Of a stretch of 17,375 bases of DNA, positions 6,669 through 14,712 are shown in pieces (the stretch's first letter is position 1; each line of letters starts with the position of its first letter). The position numbers and the translations under genes are program-made. Under the pieces are notes generated by a model, which did no database searches, had not been told where the DNA came from, and saw only the letters and a program-made list of their open reading frames with translations. The stretch is from JANRIC01 sp033765345 (GTDB taxonomy: Bacteria > Bacteroidota > Bacteroidia > Cytophagales > Microscillaceae). The stretch covers positions 1-17,375 of the forward strand of contig JANRIC010000103.1 in the NCBI GenBank assembly GCA_033765345.1, read 5' to 3'.

Positions 6669-8225
6669 ATGCAAAATTATTCAATCCTATGGGCTGACGA
6701 TGAGATTGACCTGCTCAAACCCCACATCATGTTTCTTGAAAAAAAAGGTTATGTAGTTACGCCTGTCAACAGTGGCCGCGATGCCTTGGATGCACTTCAG
6801 GAAAAGAATTTTGATATTATCTTTTTGGATGAAAATATGCCCGGATTTACAGGTCTTGAAACCCTTTCGGAAATCAAAACCATCAATCCCAATATCCCAG
6901 TCATTATGATCACCAAAAGTGAGGAAGAAGACATTATGGAAGAAGCTATCGGTGCCAAAATATCCGATTATCTCATCAAACCTTTAAACCCCAATCAGAT
7001 TCTGCTTTCTGTCAAAAAAATTCTGGAAAATAAACGCCTCGTTACTGAAAAAACCAACCTAAGCTATCAACAAGATTTTCGCAACCTAAGTATGGCTTTT
7101 AATGATCGGATTGATCACGAAGAATGGGTGGAAATCTACCGAAAGCTCATTTACTGGGAATTGGAAATTGGAAAAACAGAAAGCAAAGACATGTCCGAAG
7201 TCCTTGAAATGCAAAAAAGTGAAGCCAATACCAATTTTGTAAAATTTATGGAAGAAAATTATGAAGATTGGCTCAATGACCCAGATGCAGACAAACCCGT
7301 CTTATCACACCAACTTCTCAAGAAAAAAGTATTTCCATTGTTGAAAAACCCCGAACCCGTTTTTTTTATTCTCATTGATAATCTCAGGTATGACCAATGG
7401 AAAATCATTGAGCCAATTATTGCCGAATATTATATCATTACCGAAGAAACAGCTTATTATTCTATCTTGCCAACAACCACAGCGTATGCTCGTAATGCAA
7501 TTTTTTCAGGTATGCTGCCAGATGATATGGCCAAATATCACAAAGATATTTGGATGCAGGAAGACGACGAGGAAGGCAAAAATTTGAACGAAGAAGAATT
7601 CCTAAAACGACAGCTCCAGAAAAACAAAATTGACATCAAATTCTCCTACCACAAAGTAATTACCCAAAATCAAGGGAAAAATGTAACCGATATAGCCGAT
7701 AACCTGCTCAATAATCCATTGAATGCCTTGGTTTACAACTTTGTGGATATGCTCTCTCACGCTCGTACTGATATCAGCATGATTCGCGAACTGATGCCCG
7801 ATGAGGCAGCTTTCCGATCTCTGACCCGTTCTTGGTTTCAACATTCTCCCCTACTGGACTTGCTCAAAAAACTTTCAGAGCGTAAAGTACAGGTGGTTAT
7901 CACAACAGACCACGGCACGATCTGTGTCAAAAAACCCTTTAAAATCATTGGCGACCGCAATGTAAATACCAACTTACGCTACAAACAAGGCAAAAATTTG
8001 AGCTATGATCATGATAAAGTATTGGTAGCCTCCAAACCCGAAACTTTTCGCCTGCCCAAACTCAATGTATCCACTTCTTATGTATTTGCGGTGGAAGATT
8101 ATTTCTTCGCTTATCCGAATAATTACAATTATTATGTCAATTACTATAAAGACACTTTCCAACACGGAGGCGTTTCGCTCGAGGAAATTATTATACCTTT
8201 TATATCGCTCAAACCCAAAGGATAA
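6669..8225 (+). CDS. porX: PorX: response regulator with PglZ domain, regulator of the type IX secretion system
   Basis: Two domains. Residues 1-120 are a CheY-like receiver: acidic pocket D10/D11, phospho-acceptor D54 (FLDENMPG), T82 and K104 (IKPLNP). A helical linker (about 125-225) leads to a PglZ domain of the alkaline phosphatase superfamily (about 228-518) with the expected metal and catalytic residues: D237 (LIDNLRYDQW), T270/T271 (LPTTTAYARN), D360 and H364 (FVDMLSHAR), D414 and H415 (TTDHGT), H499 (HGGVSLEE). In other Bacteroidota PorX, with the kinase PorY and the sigma factor SigP, controls type IX secretion, and it has been shown to have phosphodiesterase activity. The length (518) is normal. 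It starts with ATG, and tsaE follows 87 bases after the stop. Its presence implies that the organism has type IX secretion. Confidence 0.94.
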   Translation: MQNYSILWADDEIDLLKPHIMFLEKKGYVVTPVNSGRDALDALQEKNFDIIFLDENMPGFTGLETLSEIKTINPNIPVIMITKSEEEDIMEEAIGAKISDYLIKPLNPNQILLSVKKILENKRLVTEKTNLSYQQDFRNLSMAFNDRIDHEEWVEIYRKLIYWELEIGKTESKDMSEVLEMQKSEANTNFVKFMEENYEDWLNDPDADKPVLSHQLLKKKVFPLLKNPEPVFFILIDNLRYDQWKIIEPIIAEYYIITEETAYYSILPTTTAYARNAIFSGMLPDDMAKYHKDIWMQEDDEEGKNLNEEEFLKRQLQKNKIDIKFSYHKVITQNQGKNVTDIADNLLNNPLNALVYNFVDMLSHARTDISMIRELMPDEAAFRSLTRSWFQHSPLLDLLKKLSERKVQVVITTDHGTICVKKPFKIIGDRNVNTNLRYKQGKNLSYDHDKVLVASKPETFRLPKLNVSTSYVFAVEDYFFAYPNNYNYYVNYYKDTFQHGGVSLEEIIIPFISLKPKG

Positions 8226-8242
8226 GAACAAGTACTAAATCA

Positions 8243-8275
8243 GGATTTTCCAAATTTTTGAAATTTGGAAAATCC
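8243..8275. repeat. 33-base perfect palindrome between porX and tsaE
   Basis: GGATTTTCCAAATTT (8243-8257) is followed by TTG and then its exact reverse complement (8261-8275): a 15-bp perfect stem with a 3-base loop. The arm sequence AAATTTGGAAA recurs in direct orientation at 8283-8293. No T-run follows, so a simple intrinsic terminator is unlikely. It would form a strong hairpin in a porX-tsaE transcript. Confidence 0.7.
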
Positions 8276-8312
8276 ATCTCAAAAATTTGGAAACTCTATT
8301 TATTCCCTCGCC

Positions 8313-8732
8313 ATGAAAATTATCTACCATAATCTCTCTGAATTAGATGAAGTAGCTAAAAAAATTACTAAATTCGCCGATAATTTGACCGTCTGGACTT
8401 TTGAAGGAGAAATGGGTGCCGGTAAAACCACCCTCATCAAAGCAGTTGGCAAGGTTTTAGGAGTTATAGATATGATACAGAGCCCTACGTTTTCCATTAT
8501 TAACGAGTATCATACCATAAATCACAAGGTTATTTATCACTTTGATTTTTATCGCTTAAAAAATGAAAGCGAAGCCATGGATCTGGGATACGAAGAATAT
8601 TTTTATGATCGACATTACTGTATGATAGAATGGCCTTCAAAAATAAAATCCCTGATTCCACCCAAATATCTGGAAATTATCATTAAACCTGAGGCTGATT
8701 ATCGTACTATTGAATTGATAAAACATGAGTAA
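8313..8732 (+). CDS. tsaE: tRNA threonylcarbamoyladenosine biosynthesis ATPase TsaE
   Basis: A P-loop ATPase that works with TsaB and TsaD to make the t6A modification at position 37 of ANN-decoding tRNAs. The 139 residues match the family's usual size. Walker A is GEMGAGKTT (32-40), followed by SPTFSI (57-62), HFDFYRL (76-82) and IEWPSK (105-110), all TsaE hallmarks. The frame is open from a TTG at 8265, but that start would add 16 residues without homology character and lies inside the palindrome arm; the ATG at 8313 begins the usual MKIIYHNLSE-type N-terminus. It overlaps the next gene by 8 bases (8725-8732), which suggests coupled translation. Confidence 0.94.
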   Translation: MKIIYHNLSELDEVAKKITKFADNLTVWTFEGEMGAGKTTLIKAVGKVLGVIDMIQSPTFSIINEYHTINHKVIYHFDFYRLKNESEAMDLGYEEYFYDRHYCMIEWPSKIKSLIPPKYLEIIIKPEADYRTIELIKHE

Positions 8733-9957
8733 GCAGTACCAAGAAGTAGAAATAGATCCGATTGCCAAAGAACAATTAATGCTTTATCCCGCTGAGCAAC
8801 TCGACCCCATCGAGCGCAAATTTAAAAAACTGACCATAGGCATCCCACGCGAAAACAGCATTTTTGAGAAAAGAATTGCCCTCCGACCTGAAGCCGTAGC
8901 CGTGCTGACCCGCAATGGCCATCACGTCCTGATTGAGTCCGGTGCCGGAATGCACGCCAAATTCGAGGATAGAGAATACAGCGAGGCTGGAGCTGAAATC
9001 ACCCCTTCGGTAAAAGAAATTTTTGAATCGGATATTGTGCTCAAAATCCAACCTCCCAGTGAAGATGAACTTGAATACATGAAACCTGGCCGCACCCTCA
9101 TCTCAACCCTGCACATGACTACGCTCACTACAGAGTATCTGCGAATTTTGCTTCGCAAGAAAATCATTGGAGTAGCCTTCGAGTTTATTCAGGATAAAGT
9201 AGGAGGCATGCCTGCCGTGCGTACCATGAGCGAAATTGCCGGAAGCACCGTCATGCTCATCGCCGCCGAATTCCTGAGTAGCTACAAAAACGGTAAAGGC
9301 ATTATTATGGGTGGTGTCACCGGGGTACCGCCTACCAAAGTCGTCATCGTTGGGGCAGGTACAGTAGGCGAATACGCTACACGCACGGCTATGGGACTGG
9401 GGGCTGAGGTCAAAGTATTTGACCGACATATCTATAAACTTCGCCGCTTGAAATATGCTACAGGACATCAGGTTTATACTTCTACCATTGATGGCGTAAT
9501 GCTGAGCGATGCCATCAGCCGGGCTGATGTACTCCTGACTGCCGTACGTGCCGAAAAAGGCCGTAGCCCAATCATCGTTACCGAAGATATGGTCAGACGG
9601 ATGAAACCAAATTCTATCATTATTGATGTAAGTATCGATCAGGGAGGATGTGTAGAAACTTCTGAACCCACCACACTGCAAAATCCCACTTTTGTTAAGT
9701 ATGGTGTGATTCATTATTGCGTACCTAACATCGCCTCCAGGGTTGCCCGAACTTCCAGCACGGCACTTAGCAATATTTTTGCCCCATATCTGCTTGAAAT
9801 CGGCGAAAGCGGAGGCATCGACGAAATGATTTTTAAAAATAAATGGTTTATGAAAGGAGTTTATGCCTACAAGGGCAGCCTGACGAACCCCGATGTAGCC
9901 AATAAATTTAATCTACCACACAAGGATTTGGGATTGTTGATGGCGGCAAGGCTTTGA
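8725..9957 (+). CDS. ald: Alanine dehydrogenase, long form with N-terminal extension
   Basis: NAD-dependent enzyme of the alanine dehydrogenase / PntA-like family (L-alanine to pyruvate and ammonia). Catalytic counterparts visible: R54 (RIALRPEAV), K107 (LKIQPP), H130 (STLHMT) and D305 (IDVSIDQGG). The Rossmann loop is VGAGTVG (209-215), with D233 at the end of the second strand (VFDRH) suggesting NAD rather than NADP. The C-terminal part has VPNIASRVARTSSTALSN (333-350). At 410 residues it is about 35-40 longer than classical Ald, because of a charged N-terminal segment (1-33). Bacteroidota homologues share this length as far as I recall. It starts with ATG, overlapping the tsaE stop. The family call is firm, but the true substrate could differ. 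Confidence 0.88.
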   Translation: MSKQYQEVEIDPIAKEQLMLYPAEQLDPIERKFKKLTIGIPRENSIFEKRIALRPEAVAVLTRNGHHVLIESGAGMHAKFEDREYSEAGAEITPSVKEIFESDIVLKIQPPSEDELEYMKPGRTLISTLHMTTLTTEYLRILLRKKIIGVAFEFIQDKVGGMPAVRTMSEIAGSTVMLIAAEFLSSYKNGKGIIMGGVTGVPPTKVVIVGAGTVGEYATRTAMGLGAEVKVFDRHIYKLRRLKYATGHQVYTSTIDGVMLSDAISRADVLLTAVRAEKGRSPIIVTEDMVRRMKPNSIIIDVSIDQGGCVETSEPTTLQNPTFVKYGVIHYCVPNIASRVARTSSTALSNIFAPYLLEIGESGGIDEMIFKNKWFMKGVYAYKGSLTNPDVANKFNLPHKDLGLLMAARL

Positions 9958-9959
9958 TC

Positions 9960-9996
9960 ATGGATAATGGACAATGGACAATTATCCATTCATTTG
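9960..9996 (+). terminator. Inverted repeat downstream of ald
   Basis: ATGGATAA (9960-9967) pairs with TTATCCAT (9982-9989). The 14-base loop is a tandem heptamer, TGGACAA twice (9968-9981). A T-rich stretch follows (TCATTTGTTTTT). It begins 2 bases after the ald stop codon, so it may end that transcript, though the stem is AT-rich. Confidence 0.45.
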
Positions 9997-10018
9997 TTTT
10001 TAGTATTTTGATGCCTCC

Positions 10019-10052
10019 AAAAAACGCTGTTAGTGGCTGTAAGCCCTAACAG
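10019..10052 (-). terminator. Rho-independent terminator of kynureninase
   Basis: CTGTTAG (10027-10033) pairs with CTAACAG (10046-10052), and inside it GGCT (10035-10038) pairs with AGCC (10042-10045) with a single T bulged. On the minus strand the stem is followed by CG and six T's (10024-10019). It lies 14 bases after the kynureninase stop and faces the right way. Confidence 0.8.
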
Positions 10053-10065
10053 GCATTTTAAAACC

Positions 10066-11346
10066 CTAACAATAGTTGCGTATCCCTTCTTCAAGCCTCT
10101 CTCCCAAACGATACACCTCTTCAAAAGTATTATAAAGCGGTGCAGGAGCCAGGCGCATCACATCGGGTTCGCGCCAATCCAGGCGAATCCCCGCTTTTTG
10201 AAGAAATTCAAAGATATCTCTGCCTCTATTAGGGATGATCAAAGATAACTGGCAGCCACGCTGTTCTGGGTCAGTAGGCGTAATGATTTGCATGGGGAAA
10301 TTTGTATGAAGGCTAATTTCCTGAATGACATATTCTAAATAACCTGTGAGTTGAACACTTTTTTCTCTGAGCCTGTGCATGCCTGCTTCGGCAAAAATAT
10401 CCAAAGCTGCCCGATGACCAGCAAGCAACATAATGGGCACATTACTCAGTTGCCAGGCGTCTACACTGGGTTCGGGGATAAAACCTTTACGCATTTGAAA
10501 GCGGGTCTGCTCTTCGTAGCCCCACCAGCCGTTGAATCGGGGTAAATCCTGCCGAAGGAGGTGTTTTTTGTGGACGAAAATGCCTGCAATGCCCCCTGGA
10601 CCTGAATTCAGATATTTATAAGAACACCAGGCAGCAAAATCAGCCTGCCAGTTGTGCAAAGCCAAAGGAAGATTACCCACCGTATGCGCCAGATCAAAAC
10701 CCACAAAAGCCCCTACCTTGTGCCCTGCCTCAGCGATTCTCGAAAGCTCAAAAAACTGTCCGGTATAATAATTTACCCCTCCCAAGAAAACCAGTGCCAA
10801 TTCATCACCCAATTCATCAATTTTCGCAAGTATATCTTCTGTTTGGATGGTATATTCTCCTGGCCTTGGATAAATTTCTACAATTACTTCTTCGGGGTCA
10901 AGCCCATGAAATTTTGCCTGCGACTCCGCTACATACTGATCCGAAGGAAAAGCTTGTGCTTCCATCAAGATTTTATTTCTTCGTCCCTGAGGTTGATAGA
11001 AGCTCACCCAGAGTAGATGTAGATTGACAGTGAGGCTATTCATCGGAGTGACTTCCGATTCAGAAGCACCTACAATTTCAGCAAGTGCTTTTTTACAGCA
11101 TTTATGATAATCAAACCAGGGGTTTCGCCCTTCAAAATGCCCTTCTACGCCTAGTCGTTCCCACTGAAGCATTTCTTCTTCCAGATAATTCCGTGATTTA
11201 CGGGGCTGTAAACCCAGCGAATTACCATTGAAATAAATTAAATCCTTCCCCTCGTGCTGAGGCAGGTAAAATTCTTGCCGGAAGTTTGACAAGGGGTCTT
11301 GTCTATCCAGATTTTGGGCAAATGTGAGGGAGTTGGTGTAGATCAT
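10066..11346 (-). CDS. kynU: Kynureninase
   Basis: PLP enzyme that cleaves kynurenine or 3-hydroxykynurenine to anthranilate or 3-hydroxyanthranilate plus alanine, in tryptophan breakdown and in the kynurenine route to NAD. The 426 residues have normal family length. The PLP lysine is K244 in CSYKYLNSGPGG, D218 in GFDLAHTVGN binds the pyridine nitrogen, and other kynureninase motifs are YFNGNSLGLQPR (38-49), FPSDQYV (133-139) and FNGWWGYE (271-278). The start ATG is followed by a short run before the conserved domain. The gene stands alone with its own terminator; no other kynurenine-pathway gene is in the window. Alanine made by kynureninase could feed the adjacent alanine dehydrogenase, but this is only a positional suggestion. 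Confidence 0.94.
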   Translation of the reverse strand: MIYTNSLTFAQNLDRQDPLSNFRQEFYLPQHEGKDLIYFNGNSLGLQPRKSRNYLEEEMLQWERLGVEGHFEGRNPWFDYHKCCKKALAEIVGASESEVTPMNSLTVNLHLLWVSFYQPQGRRNKILMEAQAFPSDQYVAESQAKFHGLDPEEVIVEIYPRPGEYTIQTEDILAKIDELGDELALVFLGGVNYYTGQFFELSRIAEAGHKVGAFVGFDLAHTVGNLPLALHNWQADFAAWCSYKYLNSGPGGIAGIFVHKKHLLRQDLPRFNGWWGYEEQTRFQMRKGFIPEPSVDAWQLSNVPIMLLAGHRAALDIFAEAGMHRLREKSVQLTGYLEYVIQEISLHTNFPMQIITPTDPEQRGCQLSLIIPNRGRDIFEFLQKAGIRLDWREPDVMRLAPAPLYNTFEEVYRLGERLEEGIRNYC

Positions 11347-11489
11347 AAAAAGCGGTTTTTTTATGCAAAATAGGCAAATAAAAAAGATTTCTTGGGTAGA
11401 AACAACCTATTTTTTTAAATAAAACTCGCCCTGCGGATGATGCGTTTCTTTTTAAACACTAATTTTAAAATAGAGAACAAGGAGGGATT

Positions 11490-12413
11490 TTATTCCAACC
11501 CCTCTGAAAACAAGCCCTGACTGATATATTGTTTGTGTTGCTCGGAATCGTGTGCTGAGATCAACACTACCTTTTCATGCTGCTGCAAATTATAAAGCCA
11601 ACGAATTTGGGCAAATTGCTGCTTACGATTCTCCTCTCCCAACCAGCTTACCAAACGGCTATGCCCTGTAAGCTGGTTGATATTGTCCATAGTCCAGGCA
11701 ATATCCCCCAAAAAAAGATATTCCTGTCCATTCTTTAGCCTTACAAAAATCATCTGACTACCGGGTGTATGCCCTGGTGCTTTGATCAGTACCATACCGG
11801 GAGCCAAGGTATGATAATTTTCATATTTTAAAGGTTCTAAGGTTTCTAGACTACCTGCCGGAAAATTAGCTTCCTGGATTATAGCACTATTGATTTGTTC
11901 TTGTGTAAGTATGGATTTATCCCGAATTTTATCAAAATGTGGCGAATGAGCGATCCCTCCTACATGATCCCAGTGTTCATGAGTACAGATGATTTCATCT
12001 GCCCGAAGAAGTGCCTGCTGGACAAATTCAAAATTCTCAGCAGAGTATTCGGTTGCAAAATCAAACTCTTTGTGTGCCTTAGGTCCGTGGACGGGATCAA
12101 TCACGATAGAAGCTTTGGGATAAATCACTTGAAAAGTACGAAAATGAAATGTGTAGGATTTTTTGCCTGCCCCTCCAGCAATGACCAACCAAGCGGGAAA
12201 CTGGCCTTCTCCTACTTTCAGGCTCTTGATTTTTAAGGGAAGTTCGCTGCTATCTGCCGCAGCAAGCTTTCGGATTGCGCGGATGTCTGCAAAATAATCT
12301 GTGTCTTGGGGAATCGAGGCAGTATCTACCCATAGGTATTTCAGTACAAACAATAAAAGGACAAGGCTTGCGGTGATGATAAGAATGGTCTTAAAAATTC
12401 TTTTTAATTTCAT
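11490..12413 (-). CDS. Membrane-anchored metallo-beta-lactamase-fold hydrolase
   Basis: 307 residues. A basic N-terminus (KLKR) and a hydrophobic segment at about 7-27 form a membrane anchor or uncleaved signal, placing the catalytic domain outside the cytoplasm. The fold's zinc motifs are complete: THEHWDH (144-150, ligands H145, H147, D149, H150), H215 in APGHTPGS, D237 in FLGDIAW, and H288 in ISAHDS. The VHGPKAHKEF segment (108-117) precedes the active-site motif. Lactonases and related hydrolases share this layout, but the substrate cannot be read from the sequence. It starts with ATG. It is divergent from the phosphodiesterase gene, with 281 bases between them. Confidence 0.85.
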   Translation of the reverse strand: MKLKRIFKTILIITASLVLLLFVLKYLWVDTASIPQDTDYFADIRAIRKLAAADSSELPLKIKSLKVGEGQFPAWLVIAGGAGKKSYTFHFRTFQVIYPKASIVIDPVHGPKAHKEFDFATEYSAENFEFVQQALLRADEIICTHEHWDHVGGIAHSPHFDKIRDKSILTQEQINSAIIQEANFPAGSLETLEPLKYENYHTLAPGMVLIKAPGHTPGSQMIFVRLKNGQEYLFLGDIAWTMDNINQLTGHSRLVSWLGEENRKQQFAQIRWLYNLQQHEKVVLISAHDSEQHKQYISQGLFSEGLE

Positions 12414-12494
12414 GAGAGTTCACGTTGAAGTTTTGATAAAATATGAAATGAGAGATGTCTAACTTTCAAAAACTCACTTCTCCAAAAACATCTG

Positions 12495-12526
12495 CCTAAG
12501 AGTTAGGTATAGTGCAGTTATCTGCA
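12495..12526. promoter_or_regulatory. Two adjacent small dyads in the divergent intergenic region
   Basis: CCTAA-GAG-TTAGG (12495-12507) and TGCAG-TTAT-CTGCA (12513-12526) are perfect 5-bp dyads six bases apart. They lie between the divergent metallo-beta-lactamase and phosphodiesterase genes. They could be operators, but short dyads arise by chance easily. Confidence 0.2.
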
Positions 12527-12631
12527 TAAAAATAACATATCCTGATAAAGATACGAAGTCAAATAAAACAAGGTTATTACCTTTTTGTGAAAATTTATTT
12601 GACCATTTTACAAAATACTCCCATATTTCAG

Positions 12632-12651
12632 GGAAATAGAATTTCCTTTTT
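12632..12651 (+). promoter_or_regulatory. Hairpin with T-run in the leader region of the phosphodiesterase gene
   Basis: GGAAAT-AGA-ATTTCC (12632-12646) is a 6-bp perfect stem followed by TTTTT, about 45 bases before the ATG at 12695. It looks like a small weak terminator. Just after it, TTTC (12642-12645), 19 bases and TAATTTTC (12665-12672) give a poor match to the Bacteroidota promoter, with one mismatch in each box. Confidence 0.25.
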
Positions 12652-12694
12652 GATCATTTTTGATTAATTTTCCAGAAAGAATGATATAAACTCT

Positions 12695-13462
12695 ATGGAA
12701 GCATTTCGATTTGTACAACTTAGTGACTTACATCTGCACCCTGATGAGCATTACAGCTACCAGGGATATGAACCCTATGAGTCTTTACTACGTATTCTGG
12801 AAGATTTGCAAGAGCTGGATCCCCAACCTGATTTCCTGCTTCTTACCGGTGATGTAGCCTGTGACAAACAAAAAGAAGTATATTACAAACTGGATGGGCT
12901 TCTCAAAAATTTGGATTTACCCTATTATTGGATTGGAGGCAATCATGATGACCCTGATTTGATGAATGAGCTTATTCCTATGCTCACTGTGCAGGTGGAG
13001 AAAGCTTTTTTCTGGAAAGGTATACGATTTATCCTACTTGATAGCGTAGCCAAAAACCGTCAGGATGATCATGGGGAATTGTCCGACAAAGATTTACATT
13101 TTCTCGAGTACGAAATCAGAAAAGCAGGCGAGAATCCTGTGGTAATAGCCCTGCATCATCACCCTATTGAAATGGGGCATCGTTGGATTGATGACCTGAT
13201 GCTTCGCCGGGCTACCTCTTTTTTTGAGATCATTGATAAATATACCCAAGTAAAAGCCGTCATTTTCGGGCATATTCACTTCGAGTTTGAAACTCTGCGC
13301 AAAGATGTTAGTATTTTATCAGCTCCCTCTACGGCTTATCAATTCAAAATGGGGCCAGAGTTTGCCTTAGACGAACAAAATACAGCCGGGTACAGGGTTT
13401 TTGACTTTGAGGCTGATGGAAGTTTTAAAACTTTTGTCCGAAGGGTGTCTGAAAGCTTATGA
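12695..13462 (+). CDS. CpdA-like metallophosphoesterase (class III cyclic-nucleotide phosphodiesterase)
   Basis: A calcineurin-type phosphoesterase of 255 residues with the complete dinuclear metal site: D11 and H13 (LSDLHLH), D53 (TGDVACD), N83 and H84 (GGNHDD), H154 (ALHHHP), H193 and H195 (FGHIHFEFE). The PSTAYQFKMG (211-220) and FALDEQNTAGYR (223-234) stretches resemble the C-terminal cap of CpdA, the 3',5'-cAMP phosphodiesterase. A cyclic-nucleotide substrate is therefore likely but not proven. There is no signal peptide, so it is cytoplasmic. Its stop overlaps the tadA start (ATGA, 13459-13462), so the two are translationally coupled. Confidence 0.88.
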   Translation: MEAFRFVQLSDLHLHPDEHYSYQGYEPYESLLRILEDLQELDPQPDFLLLTGDVACDKQKEVYYKLDGLLKNLDLPYYWIGGNHDDPDLMNELIPMLTVQVEKAFFWKGIRFILLDSVAKNRQDDHGELSDKDLHFLEYEIRKAGENPVVIALHHHPIEMGHRWIDDLMLRRATSFFEIIDKYTQVKAVIFGHIHFEFETLRKDVSILSAPSTAYQFKMGPEFALDEQNTAGYRVFDFEADGSFKTFVRRVSESL

Positions 13463-13899
13463 GCCACGAATATTATATGTCATTGGCTCTTAAAGAAGCT
13501 GAAATAGCTTATGAGCAAGGCGAAATACCCGTTGGTGCTCTGATTGTAGCTCAAAATCGGATTATCGCAAAGGCACACAATCAAAATGAACTCTTACAGG
13601 ATGTTACTGCCCATGCAGAAGTACTGGCACTTACAGCGGCTACTCACTTCCTGGGCAGTAAATATCTGAATGACTGTACGCTGTACGTGACCCTTGAGCC
13701 TTGTGTGATGTGTGCCGGTGCTTTGTATTGGGCTCAGTTAGGCACTTTAGTATTTGGAGCTTCCGATTTAAAAAGAGGCTTCCAACGATTTCAGACTCCC
13801 TCTACTTTATTACATCCTAAAACTCAGATTATTACAGGCATACTTGATACCCCCTGTCAGGAAATCTTAAAGAAGTTTTTTCAAAATTTAAGAAACTAA
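13459..13899 (+). CDS. tadA: tRNA adenosine(34) deaminase TadA
   Basis: Zinc deaminase that converts A34 to inosine in tRNA-Arg(ACG). The 146 residues have normal length. H52 and E54 in AHAEVLAL are the zinc ligand and proton shuttle; C82 and C85 in PCVMCAGA complete the zinc site. GEIPVGALIV (21-30) and NQNE (41-44) are typical of TadA rather than other cytidine-deaminase-fold enzymes. It overlaps the phosphodiesterase gene by 4 bases. The sod gene follows after 73 bases, in which a TTTG occurs but no convincing -7 box. Confidence 0.93.
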   Translation: MSHEYYMSLALKEAEIAYEQGEIPVGALIVAQNRIIAKAHNQNELLQDVTAHAEVLALTAATHFLGSKYLNDCTLYVTLEPCVMCAGALYWAQLGTLVFGASDLKRGFQRFQTPSTLLHPKTQIITGILDTPCQEILKKFFQNLRN

Positions 13900-13972
13900 C
13901 TTAACTTTGATTGGTTTTTTAGATATACAATTTATACTAATTTATTTTTTTCATCAATAAACCTTTAAAATT

Positions 13973-14581
13973 ATGGCTTTTGAATTAGCTCCCTTACCTT
14001 ATGCTTATGATGCGCTTGAGCCCCATTTTGATGCTCGTACCATGGAAATTCATTATACCAAGCACCATCAAGCTTATTGTGATAAATTAAATGCCGCTAT
14101 TGCTGGTACTGACATGGCTTCTAAAACCATTGACGAAATCGTAACCGGGCTGGGCAAAGACAATATGGCTGTTCGTAATAATGGTGGTGGATTTTATAAC
14201 CACAATCTCTTCTGGACTATCCTTGCACCCAATGGCGGTGGAAACCCCGAAGGCGGCGAGCTGGCGGATGCCATCAATGCAGCTTTCGGCTCTCTGGATG
14301 CTCTGAAAGAGGCTTTTAACAATGCTGCTGCTACCCGCTTCGGCTCTGGCTGGGCTTGGCTTTGTGTAGAAGACGGCAAGTTGGTTGTTTGCTCTACACC
14401 CAATCAAGATAACCCTTTGATGGCTGATGCCGGATGCAACGGCCAACCCATCTTAGGTCTGGATGTTTGGGAACACGCTTATTATCTGCATTATCAAAAT
14501 CGCCGCCCCGATTATATCGCTGCTTTCTGGAATATCGTCAATTGGGCAAAAGTAGCCGAGCTGTATGCTCAAGCCAAGTAG
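13973..14581 (+). CDS. sodA: Superoxide dismutase, Mn-type of the Fe/Mn family
   Basis: Converts superoxide to oxygen and hydrogen peroxide. The 202 residues have no signal peptide, so the enzyme is cytoplasmic. Metal ligands are H27 (IHYTKHHQAY), H77 (FYNHNLFW), D164 and H168 (DVWEHAYY). The second-shell residues point to manganese: glycine G73 at four residues before H77, where Fe enzymes have Gln, and Q145 in NQDNPLM, as in E. coli MnSOD. Metal type by sequence alone is not certain. It starts with ATG after an AT-rich leader and is followed by a strong terminator, so it is probably a single-gene unit or the end of the tadA transcript. Confidence 0.93.
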   Translation: MAFELAPLPYAYDALEPHFDARTMEIHYTKHHQAYCDKLNAAIAGTDMASKTIDEIVTGLGKDNMAVRNNGGGFYNHNLFWTILAPNGGGNPEGGELADAINAAFGSLDALKEAFNNAAATRFGSGWAWLCVEDGKLVVCSTPNQDNPLMADAGCNGQPILGLDVWEHAYYLHYQNRRPDYIAAFWNIVNWAKVAELYAQAK

Positions 14582-14610
14582 TTCCAAATTATACAGTTGC
14601 ATAATCTTTT

Positions 14611-14639
14611 TCCCTCCAGCTTATGGAGGGATTTTTTTT
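14611..14639 (+). terminator. Rho-independent terminator after sod
   Basis: TCCCTCCA (14611-14618) pairs with TGGAGGGA (14624-14631), loop GCTTA, followed by eight T's (14632-14639). This is the clearest intrinsic terminator in the window. Confidence 0.92.
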
Positions 14640-14704
14640 GCAGATTTGGCATTGATTTCCTATTTATTGACTATCAAACCCTGCCAAAATCAAGAAAAAA
14701 AGGC

Positions 14705-14712
14705 TATATTTG
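14705..14712 (+). promoter_or_regulatory. Candidate -7 box for the first tandem nuclease-like gene
   Basis: TATATTTG matches TAnnTTTG exactly and lies 23 bases before the ATG at 14736, which would give a leader of about 20 bases. No TTTG is found 19 bases upstream, so the promoter is only half matched. Confidence 0.4.

Noticed and set aside
8265..8312. Longer start for tsaE from a TTG
   Set aside because: It would begin inside the palindrome arm and add residues not seen in TsaE; the ATG at 8313 fits the family.
9103..9714. 203-codon open frame on the minus strand inside ald
   Set aside because: It is the antisense shadow of a well-supported gene and shows no protein-like motif.
11347..11489. 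Search for a terminator after the metallo-beta-lactamase gene and a promoter for kynureninase
   Set aside because: Only AT-rich short repeats and a TATTTTG that misses the -7 consensus; nothing worth annotating.
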